Of a DNA stretch of 64,000 nucleotides, positions 15,038 through 23,964 are shown in pieces. The position numbers and the translations under genes are program-made. The stretch is from contig NZ_ML058608.1 of assembly GCF_003635165.1 (NCBI RefSeq), positions 1-64,000 on the forward strand. Reading direction: 5' to 3'. The notes under the pieces were generated by a model that saw only the letters and a program-made list of their open reading frames with translations, was not told the origin of the DNA and did no database searches. The stretch's first letter is position 1. Each line of letters opens with the position of its first letter. The DNA is from Burkholderia sp. Nafp2/4-1b. Its GTDB lineage: Bacteria > Pseudomonadota > Gammaproteobacteria > Burkholderiales > Burkholderiaceae.

Positions 15038-15919
15038 TCAATGCAGATGCTTCAACTTGTCAGGATTCCGCACGACATAGATCGCGACGATCTTCCCGTC
15101 ATCGATCTCGAGCGCCGTGGTCCGCAATTCTCCATCGGCTTCCAGCGTGACGAACCCCGGCAACCCGTTGATGAACCCCGCCCGCACGAGCTTCGACGCA
15201 TGCGTGGCGAACAGCTCGGCCAGGTACGCGTGCACTTTCATCACGAGATCGAAGCCGAGCACCGGCTTGCCCGCAGCCGCGCGCTTGCCGCCGCCGTCCG
15301 AATGCAGGCTCACGTCCTCGGCAAGCATCGCGCCGAGCGCGCGCATGTCGCCGCTGCGTGACGCCGCGAAGAACGCCTCGGCCAGCTCGATCCCGCGCTG
15401 CTTCTCGACATGGAAGCGCGGCCGCGCGTCGCGCACATGCGTACGCGCCCGCGCGGCGAGCTGCCGGCAGGCGGCCGGGTCGCGCTGGATCGTCGTCGCG
15501 ATCTCGTCGAACTCGAGGCCGAACACGTCGTGCAGCAAGAACGCCGCGCGCTCCAGCGGCGACAACCGCTCGAGCGCGAGCATCAACGGCAGCGTGACGT
15601 CCTCCTGTTCATCTTCCTCGACGACCGGCTCGGGCAGCCACGGGCCGATGTAGGTCTCGCGCAGGTGTCGCGCGGACTTCAGCTGATCGAGGCACATGCG
15701 CATCACCATGCGGCGCAGGAACGCCTCCGGCACGCGGACCTCGGTGCGATCGACGTCCATCCAGCGGATGAACGCCTCCTGCACCATGTCCTCGGCGTCC
15801 GCGACGGAACCAAGCATCCGGTAGGCGACGCGAATCAGCGTGCGACGCAGCGGGTCGAAACTCGACGCTGCATCAGCACGGTCCGCGGCGTTGCCGGCGC
15901 CCGAATCGACGCTCGTCAT
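15038..15919 (-). CDS. ECF41-family RNA polymerase sigma factor
   Basis: A 293-residue sigma factor with region 2 (about 20-90), region 4 (about 115-165) and a C-terminal SnoaL-like extension. It shows the three motifs that define ECF41: WLPEP in the linker between the sigma regions, DGGGKR in the extension, and NPDKL near the end. In ECF41 proteins the extension works as a built-in regulator in place of an anti-sigma factor, and none is encoded beside it. It starts on the last base of the upstream AhpD-like gene (TGATG overlap). That neighbour and the promoter at 16431-16458 match the typical ECF41 locus, so autoregulation of the two-gene operon is expected. Confidence 0.9.
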   Translation of the reverse strand: MTSVDSGAGNAADRADAASSFDPLRRTLIRVAYRMLGSVADAEDMVQEAFIRWMDVDRTEVRVPEAFLRRMVMRMCLDQLKSARHLRETYIGPWLPEPVVEEDEQEDVTLPLMLALERLSPLERAAFLLHDVFGLEFDEIATTIQRDPAACRQLAARARTHVRDARPRFHVEKQRGIELAEAFFAASRSGDMRALGAMLAEDVSLHSDGGGKRAAAGKPVLGFDLVMKVHAYLAELFATHASKLVRAGFINGLPGFVTLEADGELRTTALEIDDGKIVAIYVVRNPDKLKHLH

Positions 15920-16395
15920 CAGGAGACCATCTTCGCGGCAGCGGCCTTCGCGTCGGCCGGATCGACCCACAGTCCGAAGCCGACGGCAAGCCGGTTCCAG
16001 CCGTTGATCACATTGATCATCAGCGTGAGTTTCACCTGTTCCTCCTGGCTGAAGTGATCGTTCAGCGCCGCATACGCGGCTTCGTGCGCACCGTGGCCCT
16101 CCGACAGCCGCGTGAGCGCTTCGGTCCAGCCGAGCGCCGCACGTTCGCGGTCGGTGTAGCAGGGGGCTTCGCGCCAGGCGGCCAACAGGTTGATGCGCTG
16201 CTCGGTCTCTCCTTGCTCGCGCGCCTCGACGGTGTGCATGTTAAGGCAGTTCGCGCACGCGTTGATCTGCGATGCGCGGATCTTGACCAGCTCGATCAGC
16301 GTCGGCTCGAGGCTCCCGGCAGCGGCGACCGACACGGTCATCCAGTTCTTCATCAACGCGGGGGCGGCGGCAAACGGATTGAGTTTCGCAGTCAT
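15919..16395 (-). CDS. carboxymuconolactone decarboxylase/AhpD-like protein
   Basis: A 158-residue protein of the AhpD-like alkylhydroperoxidase fold. The redox motif is NACANCLNMHT: Cys-x2-Cys with a following histidine. The start at 16395 has a strong site (GGAGAAGG) seven bases upstream; a longer upstream frame is not supported. It is the first gene of the ECF41 operon and is the known partner type and target of ECF41 sigma factors. A role in handling peroxides or organic oxidants is inferred from the family. Confidence 0.88.
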   Translation of the reverse strand: MTAKLNPFAAAPALMKNWMTVSVAAAGSLEPTLIELVKIRASQINACANCLNMHTVEAREQGETEQRINLLAAWREAPCYTDRERAALGWTEALTRLSEGHGAHEAAYAALNDHFSQEEQVKLTLMINVINGWNRLAVGFGLWVDPADAKAAAAKMVS

Positions 16396-16430
16396 GGTTC
16401 CTTCTCCTTTGGCGTGGGTTTCGCTGATAT

Positions 16431-16458
16431 GACGAGCGAGCACCCCGCGCGTGTGACA
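16431..16458 (-). promoter_or_regulatory. ECF41-type promoter
   Basis: On the minus strand TGTCACA (16452-16458), 17 bases, CGTC (16431-16434). This matches the promoter motif I recall for ECF41 sigma factors (TGTCACA and CGTC, about 16 bases apart). It lies 36 bases before the AhpD-like start codon, so the operon probably controls itself. Confidence 0.7.
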
Positions 16459-16977
16459 TCGACACGAAAAATTTTTCAAAGGCCGGGAAGGGTGTGGAGG
16501 GAAGGGCAGCGGAGCGTAGTGCCAATGCACCATGAGACCCGCGCGTCCGACGCAGCCAGTATTCGCACATGACGCCGTGCTGCCGCCGAGCCCCGCACCA
16601 TCGACCTTTCATTGGCTCCGCGTGACTGTCATCGGGCGTCAGCAGTGCGGCCGCGTAGGCATGCGCATTGCTGTCGTCGGCCGAGCCCCGCCATGACGGG
16701 CATCGACAGCTCGGCATATCGCCGAAGCCCGCAACGCGCATGCTTTCATTTTTCTTTCGCCTTTGTTTCACCCGAAATCGGATTCGCGACGTTTACATTT
16801 CTGGCCCATACTGTTCTGCACGGGCAGATGAAGTGACGCCGCCTCAGCGGCCCGGCGCGCGCCGGCTGCCCGACGACGCAACAACGAAGGTCGCACGTCA
16901 GCCGCGCGCATTCGAGCGCAAGGCTTTCCCTTTTCCGGCAACGCAACGCAGCGAATCGCGACGTGGACGGTAAACCG
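16459..16977 (+). other. intergenic region before egtB, no gene seen
   Basis: About 520 bases between the ECF41 promoter and egtB. A palindromic GAAAAATTTTTC (around 16466-16477) is the only distinct motif. Reading frames here have poor composition and no ribosome sites. It presumably contains the egtB promoter, but I cannot pick out a convincing one. Confidence 0.5.
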
Positions 16978-18207
16978 ATGAGCCTCCCTGCATCCCAGCT
17001 TCAGCGCCGTTTCCAGGACGTGCGCGCCCATAGCGTCGCGTTGACCGCGACGCTATCCGCCGAAGATCAGGCCGTGCAGTCGATGCCCGACGCGAGCCCG
17101 GTGAAATGGCACCTCGCGCATACGACCTGGTTCTTCGAAACCGTCGTGCTGATGCGCCGCGTGCCCGGCTACGCGCCGTTCAACGACACGTTCCAGTTCC
17201 TCTTCAATTCCTATTACGAAGCACTCGGCCCGCGCCATCCGCGGCCGCAGCGCGGGCTGCTCACGCGTCCGTCGCTGGACGAAGTGCATGCGTACCGCCT
17301 GCATGTCGACGAAGCGATGCTGCGCGCGCTCGATGGTGCCGATCCGGCATTGCTCGCCGCGATCGCGCCCGAGATCGAACTCGGCCTGCATCACGAGCAG
17401 CAGCATCAGGAACTGATCGTCACGGACATGCTGCATGCGTTCTCGTGCAATCCGCTGAAGCCGGCCTTCCGCCCGCGCAGCAACGCCGATACGCACACGG
17501 CACTGGCCGCCGGCGATGCCGGCCCGCTGCGCTGGCTGCATCAGCCGGGCGGGCTCGTCGAGATCGGTCACGACGGCGATGCGTTCTCGTTCGACAACGA
17601 ACGGCCGCGCCATACGGCGCTCGTGCGGCCGTGCGAGATCGCGAACCGTCTGGTGACGAATGCGGAATTCGCGGCCTTCATCGCGGACGGCGGCTACGCG
17701 CGCCCCGAATACTGGTTGTCCGACGGTTGGGCGACGGTGCAGCGGGAAGGGTGGCAAGGGCCCGCGTACTGGATTCCCGACGATGACGGTGATCCGGCGA
17801 CCGCCCACGCATGGCGCACGTTCGGCCTGCACGGCGTGGAACCGCTCGCGCCCGATGCGCCGGTGTGCCACGTGAGCTTCTACGAAGCGGCCGCGTATGC
17901 GGAATGGGCCGGCGCCCGCCTGCCGACGGAGTTCGAATGGGAAGCCGCGTTCGGCGCGGAAGGAATTCAACAGATGCTCGGGCACGTGTGGCAGTGGACG
18001 CGTTCGTCCTACGAGCCGTATCCGGGCTTTCGGCCGCTGGCCGGGGTCGCTGCCGAATACAACGGCAAGTTCATGGTCGGCCAGCAGGTCCTGCGCGGCA
18101 GCAGCATCGCGACGCCGCCGGGGCACGAACGGCCGACGTACCGCAATTTCTTTCCGCCGGCCGCGCGCTGGCAATTCACGGGGGTGCGACTTGCGCGAGA
18201 CGTCTGA
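16978..18207 (+). CDS. egtB: ergothioneine sulfoxide synthase EgtB
   Basis: A 409-residue protein with an N-terminal DinB-like domain and a C-terminal formylglycine-generating-enzyme fold. EgtB is an iron enzyme that joins sulfur to trimethylhistidine (hercynine) using oxygen. Candidate iron ligands are H48 in WHLAHTTWF and H139/H143 in HHEQQHQE; the C-terminal half holds GHVWQWTRSSYEPYPGF. The ATG at 16978 follows GGACGG; a GTG 15 bases earlier is possible. It overlaps egtD by 17 bases. No egtA, egtC or egtE is nearby, so the thiol donor and the later steps must come from elsewhere. Confidence 0.93.
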   Translation: MSLPASQLQRRFQDVRAHSVALTATLSAEDQAVQSMPDASPVKWHLAHTTWFFETVVLMRRVPGYAPFNDTFQFLFNSYYEALGPRHPRPQRGLLTRPSLDEVHAYRLHVDEAMLRALDGADPALLAAIAPEIELGLHHEQQHQELIVTDMLHAFSCNPLKPAFRPRSNADTHTALAAGDAGPLRWLHQPGGLVEIGHDGDAFSFDNERPRHTALVRPCEIANRLVTNAEFAAFIADGGYARPEYWLSDGWATVQREGWQGPAYWIPDDDGDPATAHAWRTFGLHGVEPLAPDAPVCHVSFYEAAAYAEWAGARLPTEFEWEAAFGAEGIQQMLGHVWQWTRSSYEPYPGFRPLAGVAAEYNGKFMVGQQVLRGSSIATPPGHERPTYRNFFPPAARWQFTGVRLARDV

Positions 18208-19204
18208 CCTGACGGCCACGAGCGGTGGCCTGCAACCCGCCCGCGACACGCGGCCGAGCGCGTTCGAGCGCGACCTGATCGACGGACTGTCGCGCACGCC
18301 GCGCAGCATCCCGCCGAAATACTTCTACGATGCGGCCGGCTCCGCGCTGTTCGACCGCATCTGCGAACTGCCCGAGTACTACCCGACACGCACCGAGCTC
18401 GGCATCCTGCGCGATCGCGCAGCCGAGATCGTGCGGCGCGTCGGCCCGCATGCGGACATCGTCGAATTCGGCGCCGGCTCGCTCGAGAAGATCCGCGTGC
18501 TGCTCGACGCATGCGCGGACAACTACGCGAACGCGCCGGCGCGCTACGTGCCGATCGATATCTCCGCGGACTACCTGCACGGCGCGGCCGCGCGGCTGCG
18601 TGCCGCGTATCCGTGGCTCGACGTCGCGCCGATCGCGGCCGACTACACGAAGGCGGAGCAACTGGCCGAGCTGACCGAGACGCCGCGGCGGCGCATCGGC
18701 TTCTTCCCGGGCTCGACGATCGGCAACTTCTCGCCGGAGGAAGCCGACGCGTTCCTGCGCGACGCCGCGCGGCTGTTGCGCGGCGGCGGCCTGCTGGTCG
18801 GCGCGGATCTCGTGAAGGACGAGCGCACGCTGCATCACGCGTACAACGACGCGCAGGGCGTGACCGCGCAGTTCAACCTGAACCTGCTCGCGCGCGCGAA
18901 CGCGGAGCTCGGTGCGGATTTCGATCTCGACGCGTTCTCGCATTGCGCGTTCTACGATCGCGAGCGGCAGCGCATCGAGATGCATCTCGTCAGCGACATC
19001 GCGCAGACGGTTCACGTGCGCGGCCACGCGTTCCGCTTCGAGGCCGGCGAGCGCATCCATACGGAGAATTCGCACAAGTTCACGATCGACGGCTTCCGTG
19101 CGATCGCAAGGCGGGCGGGATTCGAGCCCGACACCGTGTGGACCGATTCGGACAACCTGTTCAGCGTGCACTGGCTGCGCAGCGTCGACGACATCCGCGC
19201 GTAA
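18191..19204 (+). CDS. egtD: L-histidine N-alpha-methyltransferase EgtD
   Basis: A 337-residue SAM enzyme that trimethylates histidine to hercynine, the first step to ergothioneine. It shows PPKYFYDAAGSALFDRI near the N-terminus, the SAM site IVEFGAGSLEKIRVLL and FFPGSTIGNF, all typical of EgtD. No ATG or GTG lies in frame at the proper place. TTG at 18191, with a GGGGG run just upstream and inside the end of egtB, gives the expected length and is the likely start. Overlap with egtB implies coupled translation, though the reaction order is the reverse of the gene order. Confidence 0.93.
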   Translation: MRETSDLTATSGGLQPARDTRPSAFERDLIDGLSRTPRSIPPKYFYDAAGSALFDRICELPEYYPTRTELGILRDRAAEIVRRVGPHADIVEFGAGSLEKIRVLLDACADNYANAPARYVPIDISADYLHGAAARLRAAYPWLDVAPIAADYTKAEQLAELTETPRRRIGFFPGSTIGNFSPEEADAFLRDAARLLRGGGLLVGADLVKDERTLHHAYNDAQGVTAQFNLNLLARANAELGADFDLDAFSHCAFYDRERQRIEMHLVSDIAQTVHVRGHAFRFEAGERIHTENSHKFTIDGFRAIARRAGFEPDTVWTDSDNLFSVHWLRSVDDIRA

Positions 19205-19460
19205 CGGCGTGGCGCGCCGCTCGCACGGGGTGCGGCGGTGCGGCCGACGCGTTCTCCGGCAAAAATTCCCGCTTTCACCGTATCGACACGCCGTTGCAAC
19301 GACGTGTCGATTCACGCGTCATCCTTGTCCTGCAAGGCGCTACGCCCGCCCGTAAACGACCGTTACCGCTCTCGCACACCGGTTTCACCTGTGTCTGCCT
19401 CTGATGCCTACAGTGGGAACCGTAGTCACATCAAGCACGCCACGTGCAGGGAGTCGCGAA

Positions 19461-19760
19461 ATGAGCAAGAAACTTATTCTCGGTGCAGTCCTCGGTGTAG
19501 CGGCGCTGGCCGCGTCGGGCGTCGCATCGGCCCACGTCGACCTGTCGGTCGGGATCGGCGTGCCGGGTGTCTACGCGGCGCCGGAACCCGTCTACGTCGC
19601 GCCGCCTCCGCCGGTGGTGTATGCGCCGGTGGGCTATCGCGATGACGACTGGCGTGCGCGTCAATGGCGCGAACACGAGTGGCGCCGCCGTGAATGGCGC
19701 GAGCACGAGTGGCGTGAGCGCCGCGACCACGGTGGCGGCTGGCGCGGCCGCTGGGACTGA
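19461..19760 (+). CDS. small exported protein with Arg/Trp-rich repeats
   Basis: A 99-residue protein with a signal peptide (residues 1-24, cut near ASA-HVD). A Pro/Val/Tyr stretch follows (EPVYVAPPPPVVYAPVGY), then a charged tail in which WREHEW-type units repeat. The ATG at 19461 has GGGAG upstream. It is presumably periplasmic or outer-membrane associated; the function is unknown to me. It heads a run of three short exported proteins on this strand, each with its own spacing of 60-220 bases. Confidence 0.75.
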   Translation: MSKKLILGAVLGVAALAASGVASAHVDLSVGIGVPGVYAAPEPVYVAPPPPVVYAPVGYRDDDWRARQWREHEWRRREWREHEWRERRDHGGGWRGRWD

Positions 19761-19822
19761 GGCACGTGGCGACCGGCTGACGACGCGTACACGGATCACC
19801 ACGGACAAAGGAGAGTGATCGC

Positions 19823-20074
19823 ATGAAGCCCATTCGACATCTCAGGTTGTGTGCGACGGCTGCTGTCGTTGCGCTCGCAACCATCGGCAGCGCGCACGCG
19901 GCGGGCTGCATGAAGGGCGCGGTGGTCGGCGGCGTCGCCGGCCACTACGCGGGACATCACGGCGTGGCCGGCGCGGCCGGCGGCTGCATCGTCGGTCATC
20001 ACATGGCGAAGAAGCACGAGAAGGAACAGGCCGCACAACGCAAGGCTGCGCACGACGATCAGGCGTCGCAGTAA
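19823..20074 (+). CDS. small glycine-zipper exported protein
   Basis: An 83-residue protein with a signal peptide (1-26, cut after SAHA). The mature part has a glycine-zipper-like segment (GAVVGGVAGHYAGHHG, GAAGGCIVGHH) and a Lys/Glu/Gln-rich tail. Two cysteines could form a disulfide. Glycine-zipper proteins of this kind sit in or on the outer membrane; the role here is unknown. AAGGAGA precedes the start. Confidence 0.75.
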   Translation: MKPIRHLRLCATAAVVALATIGSAHAAGCMKGAVVGGVAGHYAGHHGVAGAAGGCIVGHHMAKKHEKEQAAQRKAAHDDQASQ

Positions 20075-20296
20075 GCGCACTCCCTGGCGGAACGGCGCAA
20101 CGGCGCCGTCTCCGCCTCTCATCTTCATTGCCGGCCGACCACGGCCCCGCAGTTCACCACCGCGTACCGAATCCCCGTAAATTGATCTGACGAATGAGTG
20201 CCCCGCGTGCCGTTACGATCATTTACAACGCCGGATCGCACAACGCCCGCGCACTCCTAAAATGCAGTCACTCGAACGCGCTCCAGGGAGCAAACA

Positions 20297-20668
20297 ATGA
20301 AAACGCAACGATATCTTTCCGTGCTCGCAGCTGCGCTGCTCGCACTCGGCGCCGTTTCCGCGAATGCGGCGGCCGGCGGCAATGGTGGCGGTGGCAACGG
20401 CGGCGGCCATGGTGCAGGTGGCATGGGTGGCAATGCGGGCGGCATGTCGGCCGGCCACATGAGCGGCGAAGCGCTGAGCAATTCAAACGGCATGCACGCG
20501 GGCGACCGCGACAAGGGCCTGGCACGCGCGGCCGACCGCTCCGATTCGATCGCCGACCGCGCCGGCGCGCAGCCGGGCCGCGGCCACGGGCGCTCCCATG
20601 GGCACACCGCCCACGCGTCGACGTCCACGCATCACGGGCATCGCAACGCATTCGGCCGCACGCTGTAA
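20297..20668 (+). CDS. small glycine- and histidine-rich exported protein
   Basis: A 123-residue protein with a signal peptide (1-24, cut after ANA), a glycine-rich low-complexity middle (GGNGGGGNGGGHGAGGMGG) and a basic His/Ser/Arg-rich end. I do not recognise a family. A good ribosome site (CAGGGAG) precedes the ATG, and a strong terminator follows 24 bases after the stop, which supports a real transcript. Low complexity makes any functional guess weak; metal binding by the histidines is possible. Confidence 0.65.
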   Translation: MKTQRYLSVLAAALLALGAVSANAAAGGNGGGGNGGGHGAGGMGGNAGGMSAGHMSGEALSNSNGMHAGDRDKGLARAADRSDSIADRAGAQPGRGHGRSHGHTAHASTSTHHGHRNAFGRTL

Positions 20669-20692
20669 GCGCGGCGCACGCATGCGAAAGCA

Positions 20693-20714
20693 GGGCGCTT
20701 CGGCGCCCTTTTTT
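20693..20714 (+). terminator. intrinsic terminator after the small exported gene
   Basis: GGGCGC (20693-20698), TTCG tetraloop, GCGCCC (20703-20708), then six T. A textbook hairpin and T-run on the plus strand. Confidence 0.9.
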
Positions 20715-20897
20715 CATGGCCGTGGCGAAAAGTGCGTACGCAGCGTGTCGCACGCGAGCATCGCATCGACCCCGATTTGCAACCAGCCGTAACCGGGTTT
20801 GCGCACGCGCGAGGCTACGAATCGCTTTCACTCGAATGACAGCAGGATTCACCGGCGTCGAGACGGGGATCGCCGCAGCGTCGCGGCCCCTTCAATG

Positions 20898-20922
20898 AAA
20901 AAAGGGTGGCTCGTCGCCACCC
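20898..20922 (-). terminator. intrinsic terminator after res
   Basis: On the minus strand GGGTGGC, loop GACGA, GCCACCC, then six T (20898-20903). It starts seven bases past the res stop codon and ends the mod-res transcript. Confidence 0.88.
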
Positions 20923-20928
20923 TTCATT

Positions 20929-23900
20929 TCAGCGTCCCGTGCCCGTCAGCGGCGCGATGGATGCGCCGGGCTCGAACAACGCATCGGCCTGCCTGACGCG
21001 CACGAATCGCGCCGCGTCACCTCCATCCACCAGCGCGCGGAAATGCGCTTCGCCGCACGCGAGCTTCGCGCGCTCGTGCTCGCTCGTCACGTCGCCATCG
21101 GCGTTCGGCGTATCGACGACGAAGTACAGCCGCTCGCCGCCATCCTGCTCCGCCAGCACCGCCCAGTCCGGGTGATAGCTGCCGAGCGGAGTCGGCACGC
21201 GGAACCAGGCCGGCAGCTTCGCGTACAGCTTCACGCCGTCGTGCGCTTCCAGCGCATCGGCGAACGCGCGTTCCGCGTCGGTTTCGCATACGACGGCCTC
21301 GTGGATCGACTTGCGCGCATCGAGCCGCAGGTTGCGCAGATAGCCGGTCAGCGCCTCGTTCTCGAACGATTCGAGTGCATGCACGTGCCGTTCGCCGAGC
21401 TTGCGATACGCGATGCCGGCGACCAGCGCGAGCCGCTTGCAGCGATTGATCGCATCGGCGGCCAGCGCGATGAACTGCTGCGGATTCACGCGGAAATCGT
21501 CGAGCCGACCGCTGTCGGCAAGGATCGTCGCGAGCGAACGGCGCGTGAGTTGCGTGCGGTCCTGCAGTTCGGTGAGCAGGTCGGGCAGCGGCAACTCGCC
21601 TTCATCGATCAGCACCGTGCCGGCGCCGGCCACTTCGACCGCCTCGATGCCGGCCTTGCCGATGTCGATCTCGGCCTTGCGCCACTGCAGCCGTGCGCGC
21701 GCGATGTCCGGCGCGGCGCGCAGCGCGGCCGTGCAGTCGCGCACGAGCTTCGCGTTGTCGAACTCGACGCTGTACACGGTGCGATGGCGGATGCGGTCCC
21801 ACAGCGCGCGGAAGTCGTCGCCGAACACGACGGCCTTGCCCGACGCGTCGCGCCGCAGCGCGATCGCGCGACGCTCGTCCGCATTGCGCACCGCGAAGCG
21901 GCCCGACAGCTTGCGCAGCGTCGCGACGATCGGCGCGCGCAGCGTCTCGAACGCTTCAGGCAGCACGAGCGCGCTCTGGCGCAGCGCATCCTTCAGCCGG
22001 TCGAGCACCTTGCCCTGCGCGTCGACGTAGCCCTGCTCATGCAGATGCGCCCACAGCACGCGCGACAGCTCGATGCCGAGCGCGTGCGCGGGCCCGTCGC
22101 CTTCCTGCACCGGCAGCGCCGCGAACTGGTGTTCCTCGACGATCCCGAAGCGAATGCCGGTGTCGGCCTCGATTTCCTTCTGCAGATTCTCGGCGAACGA
22201 CTCGTAGCGCTCGGTCGCGATCACGGTGAGCGTGTTCACGCCCGGATCGCGCACGCGTTCGCCGTCCTGGTCGACGGCGAGGCGCAGCCCGCGGCCGAGC
22301 GTCTGGCGGCGCTCGCGTTCGGTCTGGATGTCGCGCAGCGTGCAGATCTGGAATACGTTCGGGTTGTCCCAGCCTTCCTTCAGCGCGGAGTGCGAGAAGA
22401 TGAACTTCAGCGGCGTGTCGAACGACAGCAGCGCTTCCTTCTCGCGCATGATGAGGCCGTACGCACGCTCGGCGTTCTCGCGCGCCGCGGCGCTGCTCTC
22501 GCTCGTGTCGGTCCAGCCGCCCTTGCGGTCGATCGAGAAGTAGCCGTTGTGCGCGCGCTCGACTTCCAGCGCGACGTCGACGCCGTCGAACAGCGCACGG
22601 TAGGCCGGCACACGGGCCGCGCGCGCATATTCCTCTTCGAAGATCAGCGCGTAGTCGCCCTTCACGGGCATCCCGTTCTCGTCGTAGCGGCGATAGCGTT
22701 CGACCGAGTCGACGAAGAACAGCGACAGCACCTTCACGCCGCGCTCGGCAAGGCGCAATTCCTTGTCGAGATGCTCGCGGATCGTGCGGCGGATCATCTC
22801 GCGCTGCACGGCCAGCGTGTCGATGTCGCCGAATGCTTCGCCGAGCGACAGGAACGCCTCGCCTTCCGGATGGCGCAGCTCGACGTACTCGGCACCCTTC
22901 ACCGCATGCACTTCGCCGATCCGCAGCCCCGCGTACAGCGCGCGTTTGGTCAAGCGCTCGAGATCGTCGCCGTCGGTCGCCGACACGATCTGGCGCTTCA
23001 CGCCTGCCGCGGTCGCGACGTCGAGCTCGATGCGCGCGCTGATCGCGCCGCGCCGGTTCGACACGCCGACGAGCCGCACGTACGGCTTGTTGTGCGCATC
23101 CTCGACGATCGCCGATGCGATCTCGATCTGCTTGACCAGCTTGCGCTCGTACGCGTCGACCGCATCGAGCCGGTACACCATGTGGTGGCGGTCGACGTGC
23201 GTGGCCGAATAGCGCAGCGTGCAGAGCGGCGCCATCGCGGCGAGCGCTTCGCGCCCGCGCCCCTCGAGCCCGCCGTCGACACTTTGCGGCTCGTCGACGA
23301 TCACGATCGGCCGCGTCGCGCGGATCAGGTCGATCGGCTTTTCGCCGCCGGTCTTCTCGCTGTCCTTGTAGAGATTGTTGATCTCTTTCTTGTTGATCGC
23401 GGCAACCGTCATCACCATGATCTGGATCGCCGCGCTCGCCGCGAAGTGGCGCACCTGGCCGAGCTTCGCGGAGTCGTACAGAAAGTAGTCGTACGGCACG
23501 CCCGCGTACAGCGAGCGGAAATGATCCTCGGTGATCGCGAGCGTCTTGTGCACGCCTTCCTTGATCGCGATCGACGGCACGACGATCACGAACTTCGTGA
23601 AGCCGTAGCGGCGGTTCAGCTCGAAGATCGTGCGCAGGTACACGTAGGTCTTGCCGGTGCCGGTTTCCATCTCGACGGTGAAGTCGCGCGAGCCGGGCAG
23701 GCCGGACGGCGGCAGCCCGCCGCGCAGCTGCACGTCGGCGAGATTGCGCGCGAGCGCGTCGTCGGTCAGCGACAGCCGGTTGCCGACGCCTTGCTCCGAC
23801 ACCGCGAAGCCGAGCGAGCCTTGCGCGGCGGCCGTGGTGCCGGGCGCGGCGTTCGCGAGTACGCTGAAGTCGCCGCGATACGATTCCTGACCGCGAAACA

Positions 23901-23964
23901 GGTCGCAGACGGCGTCGATCGCGTCGCGCTGATAGTCGAGATCCGCTTCGAAATGCAGCCGCAT
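20929..23964 (-). CDS. res: type III restriction enzyme, Res subunit
   Basis: A 1011-residue ATP-dependent restriction subunit. The N-terminal superfamily 2 helicase core has ETGTGKTYVYLR (motif I), VIVVPSIAIKEG (Ia), IVIVDEPQSVDGG (DEPQ, motif II), FSHSALKEGWDNPNVF and ERRQTLGRGLRLAV (motif VI). The C-terminal nuclease domain shows SYHPDWAVL followed by a beta strand with LYFVVDTP, a PD-(D/E)xK-like arrangement. It starts on the last base of the mod stop (TGATG). It cuts DNA only together with Mod at two inversely oriented unmethylated sites. No frameshift is seen, so it looks intact. Confidence 0.95.
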   Translation of the reverse strand: MRLHFEADLDYQRDAIDAVCDLFRGQESYRGDFSVLANAAPGTTAAAQGSLGFAVSEQGVGNRLSLTDDALARNLADVQLRGGLPPSGLPGSRDFTVEMETGTGKTYVYLRTIFELNRRYGFTKFVIVVPSIAIKEGVHKTLAITEDHFRSLYAGVPYDYFLYDSAKLGQVRHFAASAAIQIMVMTVAAINKKEINNLYKDSEKTGGEKPIDLIRATRPIVIVDEPQSVDGGLEGRGREALAAMAPLCTLRYSATHVDRHHMVYRLDAVDAYERKLVKQIEIASAIVEDAHNKPYVRLVGVSNRRGAISARIELDVATAAGVKRQIVSATDGDDLERLTKRALYAGLRIGEVHAVKGAEYVELRHPEGEAFLSLGEAFGDIDTLAVQREMIRRTIREHLDKELRLAERGVKVLSLFFVDSVERYRRYDENGMPVKGDYALIFEEEYARAARVPAYRALFDGVDVALEVERAHNGYFSIDRKGGWTDTSESSAAARENAERAYGLIMREKEALLSFDTPLKFIFSHSALKEGWDNPNVFQICTLRDIQTERERRQTLGRGLRLAVDQDGERVRDPGVNTLTVIATERYESFAENLQKEIEADTGIRFGIVEEHQFAALPVQEGDGPAHALGIELSRVLWAHLHEQGYVDAQGKVLDRLKDALRQSALVLPEAFETLRAPIVATLRKLSGRFAVRNADERRAIALRRDASGKAVVFGDDFRALWDRIRHRTVYSVEFDNAKLVRDCTAALRAAPDIARARLQWRKAEIDIGKAGIEAVEVAGAGTVLIDEGELPLPDLLTELQDRTQLTRRSLATILADSGRLDDFRVNPQQFIALAADAINRCKRLALVAGIAYRKLGERHVHALESFENEALTGYLRNLRLDARKSIHEAVVCETDAERAFADALEAHDGVKLYAKLPAWFRVPTPLGSYHPDWAVLAEQDGGERLYFVVDTPNADGDVTSEHERAKLACGEAHFRALVDGGDAARFVRVRQADALFEPGASIAPLTGTGR

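Noticed and set aside
16466..16490. A/T block resembling the stable-RNA upstream element
   Set aside because: It is a short palindrome (GAAAAATTTTTC) and no matching -35/-10 pair follows on either strand; the ECF41 motif explains the promoter better.
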